DNA from: Acidimicrobiia bacterium
GTDB taxonomy: Bacteria > Actinomycetota > Acidimicrobiia > Spongiisociales > ZC4RG35
Length of the DNA: 64,000 nt
Direction: 5' to 3'
Assembly (NCBI GenBank): GCA_017577575.1
Contig: PKRG01000003.1
Span: 110,495-174,494, forward strand
Shown in pieces: positions 33,735 through 42,557 of the stretch. The notes under the pieces were generated by a model. It ran no database searches and had not been told where the DNA came from. It was given only the letters and a program-made list of their open reading frames with translations. Position 1 is the first letter of the stretch. Every line of letters begins with the position of its first letter. A program made the translations under genes and the position numbers.

Positions 33735-34451
33735 CTCGACGACCGTCTGCAGATCGAGACCCCCGAGGGGGTCACGATCGAGTTGACGCTAGCGGGGCTC
33801 GGGTCCCGTTTCGGAGCCTGTGCGCTCGACCTGCTGATCCAGGGCGTGCTGATGGTGGTGATCATCACCGTGCTCGGGCTGGCGGGCACGGTCGTGGACC
33901 CGGACCTCCTGGTCTTCTTCCAGGGAGTGGGGACCTTCGTGCTGGCCGTCGTCGTCGTGGGCTACTACGTGCTCTTCGAGGGTTTCAACGGGGGTCGCAC
34001 CCCCGGCAAGGCGGCGTTCGGGATCCAGGTCGTGTCGGCGGACGGCACCCCGTTGACCCTCGGGGCGGTGATGCTGCGCACGCTGATGCGCCTGATCGAC
34101 TTCCTGCCGGTGCTGTACGCCGTTGGAGCGATCTCGATCGTCGTGTCGTCCAAGAACCAGCGGCTGGGCGACCTGGTCGCCGGCACCGTGGTGATCCGGT
34201 CCCGCTCCAGGGCATCGCAGCCGGCCTCCGTTGCCCGGGGCGAACGCAGGGGATGGGACACCGCCACGATCACCCGCGAGGAGGTGGCGTTGGTGAGGCG
34301 GTTCGTGGAGAGGCGGAACGAGCTCACGCCGGAGGCCCGCCGCCGTCTGGCTTCCGAGCTCGCCGCCAAACTGCGGCCGCGTGTGGACGGCGGCTCCGAG
34401 TTGGACGACGAGCGGTTCCTCATCCAGCTGCTCGCCGAAAAGGACGCCTGA
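33729..34451 (+). CDS. RDD family membrane protein
   Basis: A 240-aa protein with three membrane helices near residues 30-55, 62-85 and 115-140. The RDD signature Arg-Asp-Asp is degenerate: GLGSRFGACALDLLIQ near 22-37, with GRTPGKAAFGIQVV near 90-103 and NQRLGDLVAGTVVI near 142-155. The C-terminal 70 residues are charged and cytoplasmic. The ATG is 6 nt after TAGCGT (33717-33722), so leaderless. It is the last plus-strand gene of the MoxR cluster. Confidence 0.87.
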   Translation: MHLDDRLQIETPEGVTIELTLAGLGSRFGACALDLLIQGVLMVVIITVLGLAGTVVDPDLLVFFQGVGTFVLAVVVVGYYVLFEGFNGGRTPGKAAFGIQVVSADGTPLTLGAVMLRTLMRLIDFLPVLYAVGAISIVVSSKNQRLGDLVAGTVVIRSRSRASQPASVARGERRGWDTATITREEVALVRRFVERRNELTPEARRRLASELAAKLRPRVDGGSELDDERFLIQLLAEKDA

Positions 34452-34465
34452 GGGCCGGGCCTCTG

Positions 34466-35140
34466 TCAGCCCCTGGTCTCGAGGGCGTGGCGGGCGGCCT
34501 CCTGTTCCGCCTCCTTCTTCGAGCGGCCCTCTCCCCTGCCCCATTCATCGCCGTCGACGAGCACGACCGCCGTGAACACCCGGGCGTGGTCGGGCCCCCG
34601 CCCTTCGACCACGTATTCGGGGCGGCGCTGGTCGGCGGCCAGCAGCTCCTGGAGCCGGGTCTTGTAGTCGCGGGCGCCCGGGGAGGCCGCCTTGGCTCGC
34701 ACCCGGTCCTCCCACAGGCGCAGGACGATCTGGCGGGCCTTCGGGTACCCGGCGTCGAGGTGGATGGCGGCGATGAGCGCCTCCATGGCGTCGGCGAGGA
34801 TCGAGGCCTTCTCCCGGCCGCCGGAGGCCTCCTCTCCCTTGCCCATCCGCAGATAGGCCCCGAGGTCGAGGGAGCGGGCCACCGCGGCGAGCTCCTCGCC
34901 GCTGACCGACGCCGCCCGGATCTTGGCGAGCTCGCCTTCCGGATAGCCGGGGTAGGTGGCGAACAGGAACTCGGTGACGGCCAGGCCCAGGACGGCGTCG
35001 CCCAGGAACTCGAAGCGCTCGTTGTGGCCCACGCCGGGGTGTTCGGCGGCATAAGAGCTGTGGGTCAGCGCCTCGGCCAGCAGCTCCCGGTCGGAGAACG
35101 TGTGGCCGAGCGCCTCTTCGAGAGGCTCGGTGTCTCTCAT
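34466..35140 (-). CDS. rnc: Ribonuclease III
   Basis: Cuts double-stranded RNA in rRNA and mRNA processing. The catalytic signature NERFEFLGDAVLGLAV is at about residues 39-54, with the later metal ligands in DAMEALIAAIHLD near 116-128. A C-terminal double-stranded-RNA-binding domain starts near 152 (DYKTRLQELLAADQR). Length 224 aa is normal. The ATG overlaps the plsX stop, and it is the last gene of the recG-to-rnc run. Elsewhere rnc often sits with smc or mutM, here 8 kb away. Confidence 0.94.
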   Translation of the reverse strand: MRDTEPLEEALGHTFSDRELLAEALTHSSYAAEHPGVGHNERFEFLGDAVLGLAVTEFLFATYPGYPEGELAKIRAASVSGEELAAVARSLDLGAYLRMGKGEEASGGREKASILADAMEALIAAIHLDAGYPKARQIVLRLWEDRVRAKAASPGARDYKTRLQELLAADQRRPEYVVEGRGPDHARVFTAVVLVDGDEWGRGEGRSKKEAEQEAARHALETRG

Positions 35141-36111
35141 GCCTCGCTGATCCGCTGAGCCAGGCGGCCGACCAGGTCCGCCTGGGCGCCTTCGCTGGCC
35201 ATCTTGAGGGCGTTGGCGACCGAACGCGCCGTCGAGGATCCGTGCCCGATCACCACGACCCCGTCGACACCCAACAGGTGGGCCCCTCCGTAGGTCTCCG
35301 GGTCGAGGCGGGCCCGGAGCTCGGTCAGGGCGGGCTGCATCTTGGCCTGGTCCTCGGCCGGGAGATGCGATATCGCCTCGACGGCCAGCATCATCACCAT
35401 CCGGGCGGTGCCTTCGACCGACTTGAGGAACACGTTGCCGGTGAACCCGTCGGTCACGATCACGTCGGCTTTGTCCAAGCCCACGTCCCGGCCCTCGACG
35501 TTGCCGACGAAGTTGAGGCCGGACTCGGCGAGCAGCCGGTAGGTGGCCCGCTCCAGATCCCGGCCCTTGCCTTCCTCTTCGCCGATCGACAGCAGGCCGA
35601 CTCGCGGGTCGGGCATGTCCAGGAAAACCTCGGCTGCCACGGCCCCCATCAGGGCGAACTGGAGGAGGTGGATGGGCTTGACGTCGGGGTTGGCGCCCGA
35701 GTCCAGGACGACGGTGGGCCGGGGCGGGGTAGGCCATATCGAGGCGATCGAGGGCCGCTTGACGCCGGGGATGCGCCCGATGTGGATGGCACCGGCGGCC
35801 ATCGCCGCCCCGGTGGAACCGGCGGAGAGGAACCCAGCGGCTTCGCCGGATTTCACCAGTTTCGCCGCCACCGACACCGAGGCGTTGGGCTTCTCCCGGA
35901 TCGCCCGCGCCGGGTCCTCGTGCATGCCGATGACCTCGGGAGCGTGGACGATGGGCAAGGACGCCCCCAGCTCTTCCAGTTGGGGCTTGATCGCCTCCTC
36001 GTCGCCCACGAGCACGACTTCGACGCCCGCCCGGGCGGCCTCCACGGCCCCGGCGACGGGCTCGGCGGGGGCGTGGTCACCCCCCATCGCGTCGAGGGCG
36101 ATGAGCGTCAA
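35137..36111 (-). CDS. plsX: Phosphate acyltransferase PlsX
   Basis: Makes acyl phosphate from acyl-ACP for phospholipid synthesis. At 324 aa it is full length. Visible: MTLIALDAMGGDHAPAEPVAG at the start, EVIGMHEDPARAIREKPNAS near residue 59-78, GFLSAGSTGAAMAAG near 93-107, VTDGFTGNVFLKSVEG near 213-228 and GAHLLGVDGVVVIGHGSS near 276-293. It overlaps rnc by 4 nt and starts 3 nt after the rpmF stop. A plsX-rpmF neighbourhood is common. Confidence 0.95.
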   Translation of the reverse strand: MTLIALDAMGGDHAPAEPVAGAVEAARAGVEVVLVGDEEAIKPQLEELGASLPIVHAPEVIGMHEDPARAIREKPNASVSVAAKLVKSGEAAGFLSAGSTGAAMAAGAIHIGRIPGVKRPSIASIWPTPPRPTVVLDSGANPDVKPIHLLQFALMGAVAAEVFLDMPDPRVGLLSIGEEEGKGRDLERATYRLLAESGLNFVGNVEGRDVGLDKADVIVTDGFTGNVFLKSVEGTARMVMMLAVEAISHLPAEDQAKMQPALTELRARLDPETYGGAHLLGVDGVVVIGHGSSTARSVANALKMASEGAQADLVGRLAQRISEA

Positions 36112-36114
36112 GTG

Positions 36115-36291
36115 TCAGTCGACCTCGAGAGCCTCTCGACCCTTGTAGTGGCCGCAGTTCGGGCAGGCCCGATGCGGGCGCCGTGGCGCCTTGCACTGCG
36201 GACATGTCGACAGTGAAGGCCGATCGAGCCTCCAAGCCGCCTTGCGCTGCCGGGTGCGGCTGCGCGACATCTTCTTTTTGGGCACCGCCAT
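36115..36291 (-). CDS. rpmF: 50S ribosomal protein L32
   Basis: A 58-aa ribosomal protein: MAVPKKKMSRSRTRQRKAAW, then a zinc ribbon CPQC...CPNCGHYKGR. ATG at 36291 follows GGAGGAG by 8 nt; a start eleven codons earlier is open but not L32-like. All four zinc Cys are present (C+ form). It sits between the DUF177 gene and plsX as in many bacteria. Confidence 0.95.
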   Translation of the reverse strand: MAVPKKKMSRSRTRQRKAAWRLDRPSLSTCPQCKAPRRPHRACPNCGHYKGREALEVD

Positions 36292-36320
36292 GCGGAGCAC
36301 TCCTCCATCGATGGTCGACG

Positions 36321-36821
36321 TCAATGATCCGGGGGATCGAAAAGTCCCTGGAGAGCGGCGAATGGAGAGCTCACCGGCTCGTCGTGACCGCCGCAGGGGT
36401 CTCTATTCAAGTCGCTTCCGCACGTCGGGCAAAGTCCCAGGCACTCGGGCTGGCACAGCGGGCGGAGCGGGATGGCGAGGGCGATCTCGTCGCGGACCGG
36501 CCCGGCCAGGTCGATGGTGTCGTCGGCGCCCAGTCTGTAGCCGTCGTCGTCGGGCTCGGGCTCGTACAGCTGCTCCTCGGACACTTCGAGGTCCACGTCC
36601 CATTCGATGAGACAGCGGGTGCAGACGAGGTGGGCGCTGGCGGTCGCCCGGAACCGGGCGCGGACCCCGTCGGGGATCCCTTCGAGGGTCGCTTCGGCCG
36701 CGACGGGGCCCCGGACCCACGACTCGCCGACGCGCAGGTCGACGTCCATGGTCCCGCTGACCGACCGGCGCTCGCCGGGTCGGCCCACGAGGTCTGAGAC
36801 TTGGAACAGCAGCTCTTTCAC
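36321..36821 (-). CDS. DUF177 (YceD-like) rRNA-accumulation protein
   Basis: A 166-aa protein of the YceD family, which in E. coli and plants supports 23S rRNA accumulation. Four clustered Cys are visible: CTRC near residue 67 and CQPECLGLCPTCGSD near 123-137, a likely zinc site; the C-terminal FAALQGLFDPPDH is typical. The start is GTG at 36821 (GTGA overlap with the upstream gene). It lies just before rpmF, its usual partner. Confidence 0.88.
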   Translation of the reverse strand: MKELLFQVSDLVGRPGERRSVSGTMDVDLRVGESWVRGPVAAEATLEGIPDGVRARFRATASAHLVCTRCLIEWDVDLEVSEEQLYEPEPDDDGYRLGADDTIDLAGPVRDEIALAIPLRPLCQPECLGLCPTCGSDLNRDPCGGHDEPVSSPFAALQGLFDPPDH

Positions 36822-37432
36822 AGGGGGACTTCTGGTGGTTTGGGACGCGCTTTGTGCAGCTCTTCGCGGGAGTAGTGGACCTTGCCCAACAGCTCGCTGA
36901 GCAGGTTCTCCACCCTCTCCAGCATACGTTCGATCTCGTCTTCTGCTTCGAGTCGGAGGCGCCTCGCCTCCCCTTCCGCCCGCCGGACGAGGATGTTCGC
37001 CTCTTCGACCGCCTCGGCGAGGATGTGCGACTCGGAGACCAGGCGACGTGACTCGGCTTTGGCCTTCTCGATGATCTCCTCGGCCTTCTCGTTGGTCCGG
37101 GCGATGAACGCCTCGCGCTCCCTCACCATCCACCGGGCTGCCCTCAGCTCGTCGGGAAGCTCGGCGCGCAGCTTCTCGAGCATGACGAGGAACTGGTCAC
37201 GGTCGATGAGCACGCTCGAGGACAGCGGCATCGTCTTGGCGGCGTGGAGGTGGGCGATGAGGTCGTCGACGATGTCCTGGAGCTCTCCGACCGTGGCCCG
37301 GTTGCGCGGGGCGTGGACCGGCCCCTCCACGGCGTCGTCGGCCGGTTCCTCGACGTCGTCCAACCCGACGGGGATCTCGTCGAGCGGGTCCGGCTCCACG
37401 TGGTCCTGACGGGTGGGCGGGTCCTGGTTCAT
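36818..37432 (-). CDS. sepIVA: SepIVA-like DivIVA-domain coiled-coil protein
   Basis: A 204-aa cytoplasmic protein. After an acidic N-terminal region of 50 residues comes TVGELQDIVDDLIAHLHAAK and MPLSSSVLIDRDQFLVMLEKLR. A long coiled coil rich in Glu, Arg and Ala follows, from about 90 to 185. The order coaD - this gene - DUF177 - rnc region matches mycobacterial sepIVA, which is needed for septation and localises to the septum and subpolar zone. The assignment rests on synteny and the coiled-coil pattern. It overlaps both neighbours by 4 nt. Confidence 0.72.
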   Translation of the reverse strand: MNQDPPTRQDHVEPDPLDEIPVGLDDVEEPADDAVEGPVHAPRNRATVGELQDIVDDLIAHLHAAKTMPLSSSVLIDRDQFLVMLEKLRAELPDELRAARWMVREREAFIARTNEKAEEIIEKAKAESRRLVSESHILAEAVEEANILVRRAEGEARRLRLEAEDEIERMLERVENLLSELLGKVHYSREELHKARPKPPEVPL

Positions 37433-37896
37433 CCCAATCGCTCCTCCAACGCGGCGGCGACGTGTTCGGGCACTAGACCTCGGTATTCGCCCCCGAGTCT
37501 GGCAACCTCACGCACCAACGAGGAAGACAGGTAGGACCACTCGGGGTTGGTGGGCATGAACACCGTCTCGACCCCGGCGAGCGAGCGGTTCATCTGGGCC
37601 ATCTGCAACTCGTAGTCGAAGTCCCCGACTGCCCGCAGGCCCTTGACGATCACGTCGACGCCGACGGCTTTGGCGAAGTCGACCAGAAGGCCGTCGAAAG
37701 ATTCCACCTCGACACGTTCCCCGAACGACTTGCGGATCATGTCGACCCGGTCCTCGACGGAGAACATCGGCTCCTTGGAAGGGTTGCGGACCACCGCCAC
37801 CACGACGCGATCGAAGACCCGCAGGCACCGTTCGATCACGTCGATGTGTCCGTTGGTGGGCGGGTCGAAGCTCCCTGGGCACAGTGCGGCGGTCAT
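37429..37896 (-). CDS. coaD: Phosphopantetheine adenylyltransferase
   Basis: Penultimate step of coenzyme A synthesis: 4'-phosphopantetheine plus ATP gives dephospho-CoA. Motifs: CPGSFDPPTNGHIDVIERC near residues 6-24 (nucleotidyltransferase T/HxGH as NGH), AVGVDVIVKGLRAVGDFDYE near 76-95, and YLSSSLVREVARLGG near 125-139. At 155 aa it is normal. ATG at 37896 overlaps the rsmD stop by 4 nt. Confidence 0.95.
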   Translation of the reverse strand: MTAALCPGSFDPPTNGHIDVIERCLRVFDRVVVAVVRNPSKEPMFSVEDRVDMIRKSFGERVEVESFDGLLVDFAKAVGVDVIVKGLRAVGDFDYELQMAQMNRSLAGVETVFMPTNPEWSYLSSSLVREVARLGGEYRGLVPEHVAAALEERLG

Positions 37897-38453
37897 CCTC
37901 GGTCGTCCTCGTCGCTCAGTTTCACGTACCGGTAGATTCTCGCGTCTCCGTAGCGCCGATCGGCGGCAAGTTCCCAGCCGGCCGGCGGCTGCGGGGGGAC
38001 ATCGCCGGCCCGGCGGCTGACCACCACCTCCCCGTCGTCGTGGAGGATGGCGTCGATCTGGGCGAGTTGGCGGTCGACGACTTCGGTCGGCAGGTCCCAG
38101 GGCGGGTCGATGAACACGAGGTGGTAGCGGCGGGTACCCGGCCTCTCCAGGAACGCCTCCACGGTGGTGGCCACGACGCTGCCGCCCAGCCCCACGGCGG
38201 CGATGTTGGCACGGAGCGCCTCGAGTGCCGCCCGGCCGCTCTCCACGAACGTGGCCGATGCCGCGCCCCTGCTCAGCGCCTCCAGCCCGTAGGAGCCGGA
38301 CCCGGCGTACAGGTCGAGCACGTCGGCGTCCACCACCCACGTCCCGAGGGCCGAGAAGACCGCCTCCCGGACCCGGTCGGTGGCCGGGCGGGTGTCGGGC
38401 GTGTCGGGGGCGACGAGGCGGCGGCCCTTGGCCGCGCCGGTGATGATTCGCAT
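37893..38453 (-). CDS. rsmD: 16S rRNA (guanine966-N2)-methyltransferase RsmD
   Basis: Methylates G966 of 16S rRNA. At 186 aa it is complete. MRIITGAAKGRRLVAPD opens the protein. RPATDRVREAVFSALG lies near residues 22-37, the SAM motif VLDLYAGSGSYGLEALSRG near 45-63, and the catalytic DPPW near 117 (the usual form is DPPY/F). It shares one base with the recG stop (TGATG) and overlaps coaD by 4 nt, the common rsmD-coaD pairing. Confidence 0.92.
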   Translation of the reverse strand: MRIITGAAKGRRLVAPDTPDTRPATDRVREAVFSALGTWVVDADVLDLYAGSGSYGLEALSRGAASATFVESGRAALEALRANIAAVGLGGSVVATTVEAFLERPGTRRYHLVFIDPPWDLPTEVVDRQLAQIDAILHDDGEVVVSRRAGDVPPQPPAGWELAADRRYGDARIYRYVKLSDEDDRG

Positions 38454-40630
38454 CAGGCCCGCGCCTCGGTCACGAGCCAGGCGACGGCGTCCCCCATCAT
38501 GACCTCGACCTCCTCGCGCAGGTCGGGGTAGCGCTCGAGCTCGGGGTCGGCGCCCACCAGTGCGAACGCCTCGTTGCGGGCGATCTCGAGGACGTCGAAG
38601 TCGGTGAGGATGTCGGCGATCTTCAGGTCGGTCATGCCGGACTGCCGCTTGCCGAACACCGTGCCTTGGCCCCGGATCTGCAGATCGACGGTGGCGAGGT
38701 CGAACCCGTCGTTGGTGCGGACCATCGCCGCCAACCGTTGCTCGCCTTCCTCGGTGGTGGGGTCGGCTATGAGGATGCAGGTGCCGGGATGCCGCCCGCG
38801 GCCCACCCGACCCCGCAGCTGGTGGAGCTGGGACAACCCGAAGCGGTCGGCGTCTTCGATCACCATGACGGTGGAGTTGGGGACGTCGATGCCCACTTCG
38901 ATGACGGTGGTGGAGACGAGCACGTCGATCTCGCCGTCCCGGAACGCGGCCATCACCGCCTCCTTGTCCGCCGGGGGCAGCTGCCCGTGGATCAGCCCGA
39001 CCCTCACCCCGTCGAGTATTTCCTGGAGTCTCTCGTACTCGGCGGTGGCGGACGACACTTCCACCTTGGGGCTGTCGTCGACGAGGGGGCAGACGACGAA
39101 CGCCTGGCGGCCCTTGGAGACCTCGCGTCTGATTAGGTCCCATGCCTCGTCCTGGCGGCTCCACGGCAGGGCGATCGTCTCGATGGGTGTGCGGCCGGGA
39201 GGCAGCTCGTCGATCACGGACACGTCGAGGTCGCCGTAGAGGGTCATCGACAGTGTCCTCGGGATGGGGGTCGCCGTCATGATCAGGAGGTCGGGGTCGA
39301 CCCCCGACCCTTTGGCTTTGAGGTCCACCCGCTGGCCCACTCCGAATCGGTGCTGCTCGTCGACGACGGCGACGCCGAGCCGGTGGAATTCGACGCCTTC
39401 CTGGATGAGTGCGTGGGTCCCGACCACCAGCTGGGCGTCGCCGGTGCGGATCGCCTCGATCACTTCCCGCCGCCCGGCCCCGGGGTGGTTGGAGAGCACG
39501 GCACGGGTGCCGGTGAGCAGGGCGACGGACACGCCCGGTTTCCGTTCGCCGGCGAACAGCGACTCCATGCCCAGGGAGGCTCCTTCGCCCACCGGCTCTG
39601 CGGCCATCCCCGCCTCGACGAAGAGCCGGGTGATGCCGAGGTAGTGCTGCTCGGCCAGCACCTCGGTCGGGGCCATGACCGCCCCCTGGTAGCCGCCTTC
39701 GATCCCGGCGAGGAGGGCGGCCACGGCGACGACCGTCTTGCCCGACCCCACTTCTCCCTGGAGGAGGCGGTGCATCGGCTGGGGTCGCTCGAGGTCGCGG
39801 CGGATCTCGTCCAGCACGCGCTCCTGGGCGGGGGTCAGCCGGTACGGCAAGCCGGCGAGGAAACGTCGGGTCAGCGACCCGTCGGGCCGGTGGGTGATGC
39901 CGGTGGCGGCGAGCTCCTGGCGCTTCTTGTGCATCGCCAGGGCCAGCTCCAGGCGGAAGAACTCGTCGAAGACGAGCCGGCGGCGGGCGTCTCTCACCTC
40001 CGACAGGTCGTCGGGGAAGTGGATCAGGGAAAAGGCCCGGTCACGGTCCATGACCTCTGCCCGGCGCAGGATCGGCTCGGGGACCGGGTCGGGTATCGGA
40101 CGGCTCCGTCGCAGTGCATTGTGGATTCCCCGTCGCATGTATCCGGGTGTCACCGATCCCACGGAGGGATGGATGGGCACGATCCGGCCGGTGTTGAGCG
40201 CCTCGCTGGGCGAGGACAGGACGTCGACCGCCGGGCTCTTCATCTGCAGGCGCCCCCGGAAACGCTCGATCTTGCCGGACAGCGCCACCTCCGAGTCGGT
40301 GGCCAGCTGCCGCTCCCGGTAGGTCTGGTTGAACCAGATCGCCTTCAACCGGGACACGCCGTCGGTGATGGTCGCCTCCACGATCACCAGGTTCTTGCGC
40401 ACCCGGCGCGAGTCGAGCGAGTGGACACGGCCGATCACCGTCACCTCGGTGTCGAGGGGCGCTTCGGCGATGGGGGTGCTGCGCGACCGGTCGATGTACG
40501 TGCGCGGCACGTGCATGAGGAGGTCGGCGACGCTCACGATGCCGGCCTTCCGCAGCTCTCGGCCGCGGCTGCCGCCGAACGTCTTGACCTCCTCCACGGG
40601 TATCCGGGCGAGACGGCTCAGGGTCGCCAC
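38453..40630 (-). CDS. recG: ATP-dependent DNA helicase RecG
   Basis: Reverses stalled replication forks and branch-migrates junctions. At 725 aa it is full length. The N-terminal wedge/OB domain spans about residues 30-200, followed by helicase motifs: RLLQGEVGSGKTVVAVAALL (Walker A, near 286-305), VVDEQHRFGVGQR (DExH variant, near 411), MTATPIPRTLS near 440 and QLRGRVGRGRHPG near 615. It starts at GTG 40630 with a TATCCT box about 37 nt upstream. It heads the run that continues to rnc. Confidence 0.96.
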   Translation of the reverse strand: MATLSRLARIPVEEVKTFGGSRGRELRKAGIVSVADLLMHVPRTYIDRSRSTPIAEAPLDTEVTVIGRVHSLDSRRVRKNLVIVEATITDGVSRLKAIWFNQTYRERQLATDSEVALSGKIERFRGRLQMKSPAVDVLSSPSEALNTGRIVPIHPSVGSVTPGYMRRGIHNALRRSRPIPDPVPEPILRRAEVMDRDRAFSLIHFPDDLSEVRDARRRLVFDEFFRLELALAMHKKRQELAATGITHRPDGSLTRRFLAGLPYRLTPAQERVLDEIRRDLERPQPMHRLLQGEVGSGKTVVAVAALLAGIEGGYQGAVMAPTEVLAEQHYLGITRLFVEAGMAAEPVGEGASLGMESLFAGERKPGVSVALLTGTRAVLSNHPGAGRREVIEAIRTGDAQLVVGTHALIQEGVEFHRLGVAVVDEQHRFGVGQRVDLKAKGSGVDPDLLIMTATPIPRTLSMTLYGDLDVSVIDELPPGRTPIETIALPWSRQDEAWDLIRREVSKGRQAFVVCPLVDDSPKVEVSSATAEYERLQEILDGVRVGLIHGQLPPADKEAVMAAFRDGEIDVLVSTTVIEVGIDVPNSTVMVIEDADRFGLSQLHQLRGRVGRGRHPGTCILIADPTTEEGEQRLAAMVRTNDGFDLATVDLQIRGQGTVFGKRQSGMTDLKIADILTDFDVLEIARNEAFALVGADPELERYPDLREEVEVMMGDAVAWLVTEARA

Positions 40631-40667
40631 GTCGATGGGATCGGGGGGAGAGACACCACGAACTGCG

Positions 40668-40725
40668 AGGATACCGACCGGGCACGGACGTCGAATTTCG
40701 GCAGCCCTCTGGCCCTAGTTATCAT
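40668..40725. promoter_or_regulatory. Divergent promoters of recG and rpmB
   Basis: On the minus strand TATCCT (40673-40668), with a weak TTCGAC 16 nt before it, fits a recG promoter. On the plus strand TATCAT (40720-40725) fits rpmB, with a 20-nt leader carrying CGAGGAG before the ATG. The gap of 119 bp holds nothing else I can name. Confidence 0.45.
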
Positions 40726-40749
40726 TCCCGGCTGTTCCCGAGGAGTTCC

Positions 40750-40938
40750 ATGTCCTACCGCTGTGAGATCTGCGGGAAGGGGCCCGGTTACGGCAAGACC
40801 GTGAGCTTCTCCCACAAGCGAAACAACCGGCGTTGGCTGCCCAACATCCAGCGCATCCGGGTCCGGCACGGATCCAACACCCGCCGCGCCCGCGTGTGCG
40901 CTTCCTGCATCCGCGCCGGCAAAGTCGAAAAGGCCTGA
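40750..40938 (+). CDS. rpmB: 50S ribosomal protein L28
   Basis: A 62-aa ribosomal protein: MSYRCEICGKGPGYGKTVSF, SHKRNNRRWLPNIQRIRV and RRARVCASCIRAGKVEKA. The CxxC pairs at both ends are the zinc-binding form. GAGGAG precedes the ATG. It is followed after 7 nt by a small OB-fold gene and is divergent from recG, a common actinobacterial arrangement. Confidence 0.95.
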   Translation: MSYRCEICGKGPGYGKTVSFSHKRNNRRWLPNIQRIRVRHGSNTRRARVCASCIRAGKVEKA

Positions 40939-40945
40939 GACCGCG

Positions 40946-41164
40946 ATGGCCGTCCAGGGCGTGGTCCAGACATACGACCCGGTCACCGGAGTGGGTGTCG
41001 TCGTCCGCGACGACGACCGCTCGTTGGTGCTGTTGCGTCCTGGATCGCTCGAGGGTTCGATCTTCCGCACCCTGCGCCAGGGCCAGCGGATCATCTTCGA
41101 CCCCGTGGAAGAGGACGGCACCGTCTACGTCAGCAAGGTACGGGTCGGCCAGGACACGTACTGA
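40946..41164 (+). CDS. Small cold-shock-like OB-fold protein
   Basis: A 72-aa protein that reads as a single OB/cold-shock-type domain: QGVVQTYDPVTGVGVVVRDD, VLLRPGSLEGSIFRTLRQGQ and RIIFDPVEEDGTVYVSKVRV. The aromatic RNP motifs of true CspA (KGFGFI, VFVHFS) are not conserved, so nucleic-acid binding is uncertain. It begins 7 nt after rpmB and is likely co-transcribed with it. Confidence 0.65.
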   Translation: MAVQGVVQTYDPVTGVGVVVRDDDRSLVLLRPGSLEGSIFRTLRQGQRIIFDPVEEDGTVYVSKVRVGQDTY

Positions 41165-41194
41165 ACCGCTCCTACGCAGCCTGAACGCGCTGGG

Positions 41195-41200
41195 TATAGT
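41195..41200 (+). promoter_or_regulatory. -10 of the Lrp-like gene promoter
   Basis: TATAGT, 29 nt before the GTG start at 41230, with GAGGAGGG as ribosome-binding site between. No convincing -35 is seen at 17 nt. Confidence 0.5.
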
Positions 41201-41229
41201 CCGCCATTCGAGACCTCGAGGAGGGTTTA

Positions 41230-41463
41230 GTGGTCCAGGCGTACGTGCTGATCCAGACGGAGGTTGGTAAGGCCGCCCTGGTGGCCGAAGAAGTCCGTCA
41301 GATCCCCGGCGTGGACACCGCCGACGACGTGACCGGCCCCTACGACGTCATCGTCAAGGCGACAGCAGACGACGTCGACGCGCTGGGCAAGCTGGTGGTG
41401 GCGCGCATCCAGGCCATCGAGGGCATCACCCGCACCCTCACCTGCCCGGTCGTCAACCTCTGA
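41230..41463 (+). CDS. Stand-alone Lrp/AsnC ligand-binding domain protein
   Basis: A 77-aa protein equal to the RAM (ligand-binding, beta-alpha-beta) domain of Lrp/AsnC regulators without a DNA-binding part. It reads VQAYVLIQTEVGKAALVAEE, GVDTADDVTGPYDVIVKATA and ITRTLTCPVVNL. Such single-domain proteins form ring assemblies and may sense amino acids. It starts with GTG behind a strong GAGGAGGG. It converges on ddl with a 4-bp gap. Confidence 0.88.
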   Translation: MVQAYVLIQTEVGKAALVAEEVRQIPGVDTADDVTGPYDVIVKATADDVDALGKLVVARIQAIEGITRTLTCPVVNL

Positions 41464-41467
41464 CCTT

Positions 41468-42550
41468 CTAGCCCAGTTTCGAGGCGATCGTGCCCGCGTT
41501 GCGCAACGCGGTGCCGTCGGACCCTGCGGTCGAGAAGACCCTCGCCGGCTTGGCCCGCGCTTCGGCCACCAGGTCGCCGAACAGCTCCTGCCGCGTCCGC
41601 GGCGGGTCGGTCCACAGGTAAGCGGCCATCGAGCCGGGGATGGTGTTGATCTCGTTCACCCACACCTCCCCGTCGCGCTCGAGGAAATCGATGCGGGCGA
41701 TGCCGCGGATGCCTGTGACCGTGGCGACGGTGCGCGCCAAAGACCGGATCCGCTCCTCCGTCTCCGCCGGGATCCGGGCGGGTAGCTCCCGGCCCGACGA
41801 CACTTCCCCTCCCCAGGCGAGGTACTTCTGGGCGTAGCCGTAGATGGCGCCGCCTTCCTCCCGGGCGGGCGCTTCGATCGCCGACAGCTCCAGTTGCGGA
41901 TACGTCCTCACGCCGATCTGGAGGTCGCGGCTCCCGGCGACGAAAGGCTCCACCACCCCACCCGAGCCGAAGTAGGGGCTCTGGGAGACGAGGGCCTTCA
42001 CCGTGTCCCAGTCCTCGGCGACCTCGATGCCGATCGACGAGCCCCCGAAGCGGGGTTTGACGATGTACGGGCCCTCGAAGGGCGCGTCGGGCAGGTGGTC
42101 GGGGCCGACCAGCACCCGATCGAGCGTCGGCAGCCCGGCCGACCGCATCACCGCTCCGAAAGCGAACTTGTCCATGCCGATGGCCGACGCCGCCTGGCCT
42201 GGCCCGGTGTAGCGGATCCCGGCGAGGTCGAGCGCCCCTTGCAGCGAACCGTCCTCCCCCGGCCCTCCATGGCAGGCGATCACCACCACGTCGATCGGGA
42301 GAGGCTTGCGTTTCAGCACGAAACCGCCGCCGGGTGCGGCGACGAACGTCACGGGGCGGGCCTTGCGGGGCACGCCCTCGACGAAGTCGGCGGCCTCGGA
42401 GGTGGCGTCGACGAGGAACCACTCCCTCGTCTTCGACCAGTAGAGGGCGAGCGGGTCGCCGGGAAGGGCGCGGGCGACCTGGAGACCGGTGAGGATCGAG
42501 ATGTCGTGTTCGTCGCTGGGTCCCCCGAAGAGGACGGCTGCCTGCGTCAT
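41468..42550 (-). CDS. ddl: D-alanine--D-alanine ligase
   Basis: ATP-grasp enzyme making D-Ala-D-Ala for peptidoglycan. VLFGGPSDEHDISILTG near residues 6-22 resembles the family GGxSxEHxVS motif. IACHGGPGEDGSLQGALDLA is near 92-111, the ATP-grasp segment IVKPRFGGSSIGIEV near 160-174 and the catalytic end IARIDFLERDGEVWVNEINTIPG near 280-302. Length 360 aa is normal. The ATG is 7 nt after TACCAT, so leaderless. The usual GxxGExG at the substrate site reads GGPGEDG. Confidence 0.93.
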   Translation of the reverse strand: MTQAAVLFGGPSDEHDISILTGLQVARALPGDPLALYWSKTREWFLVDATSEAADFVEGVPRKARPVTFVAAPGGGFVLKRKPLPIDVVVIACHGGPGEDGSLQGALDLAGIRYTGPGQAASAIGMDKFAFGAVMRSAGLPTLDRVLVGPDHLPDAPFEGPYIVKPRFGGSSIGIEVAEDWDTVKALVSQSPYFGSGGVVEPFVAGSRDLQIGVRTYPQLELSAIEAPAREEGGAIYGYAQKYLAWGGEVSSGRELPARIPAETEERIRSLARTVATVTGIRGIARIDFLERDGEVWVNEINTIPGSMAAYLWTDPPRTRQELFGDLVAEARAKPARVFSTAGSDGTALRNAGTIASKLG

Positions 42551-42557
42551 GGGCGGG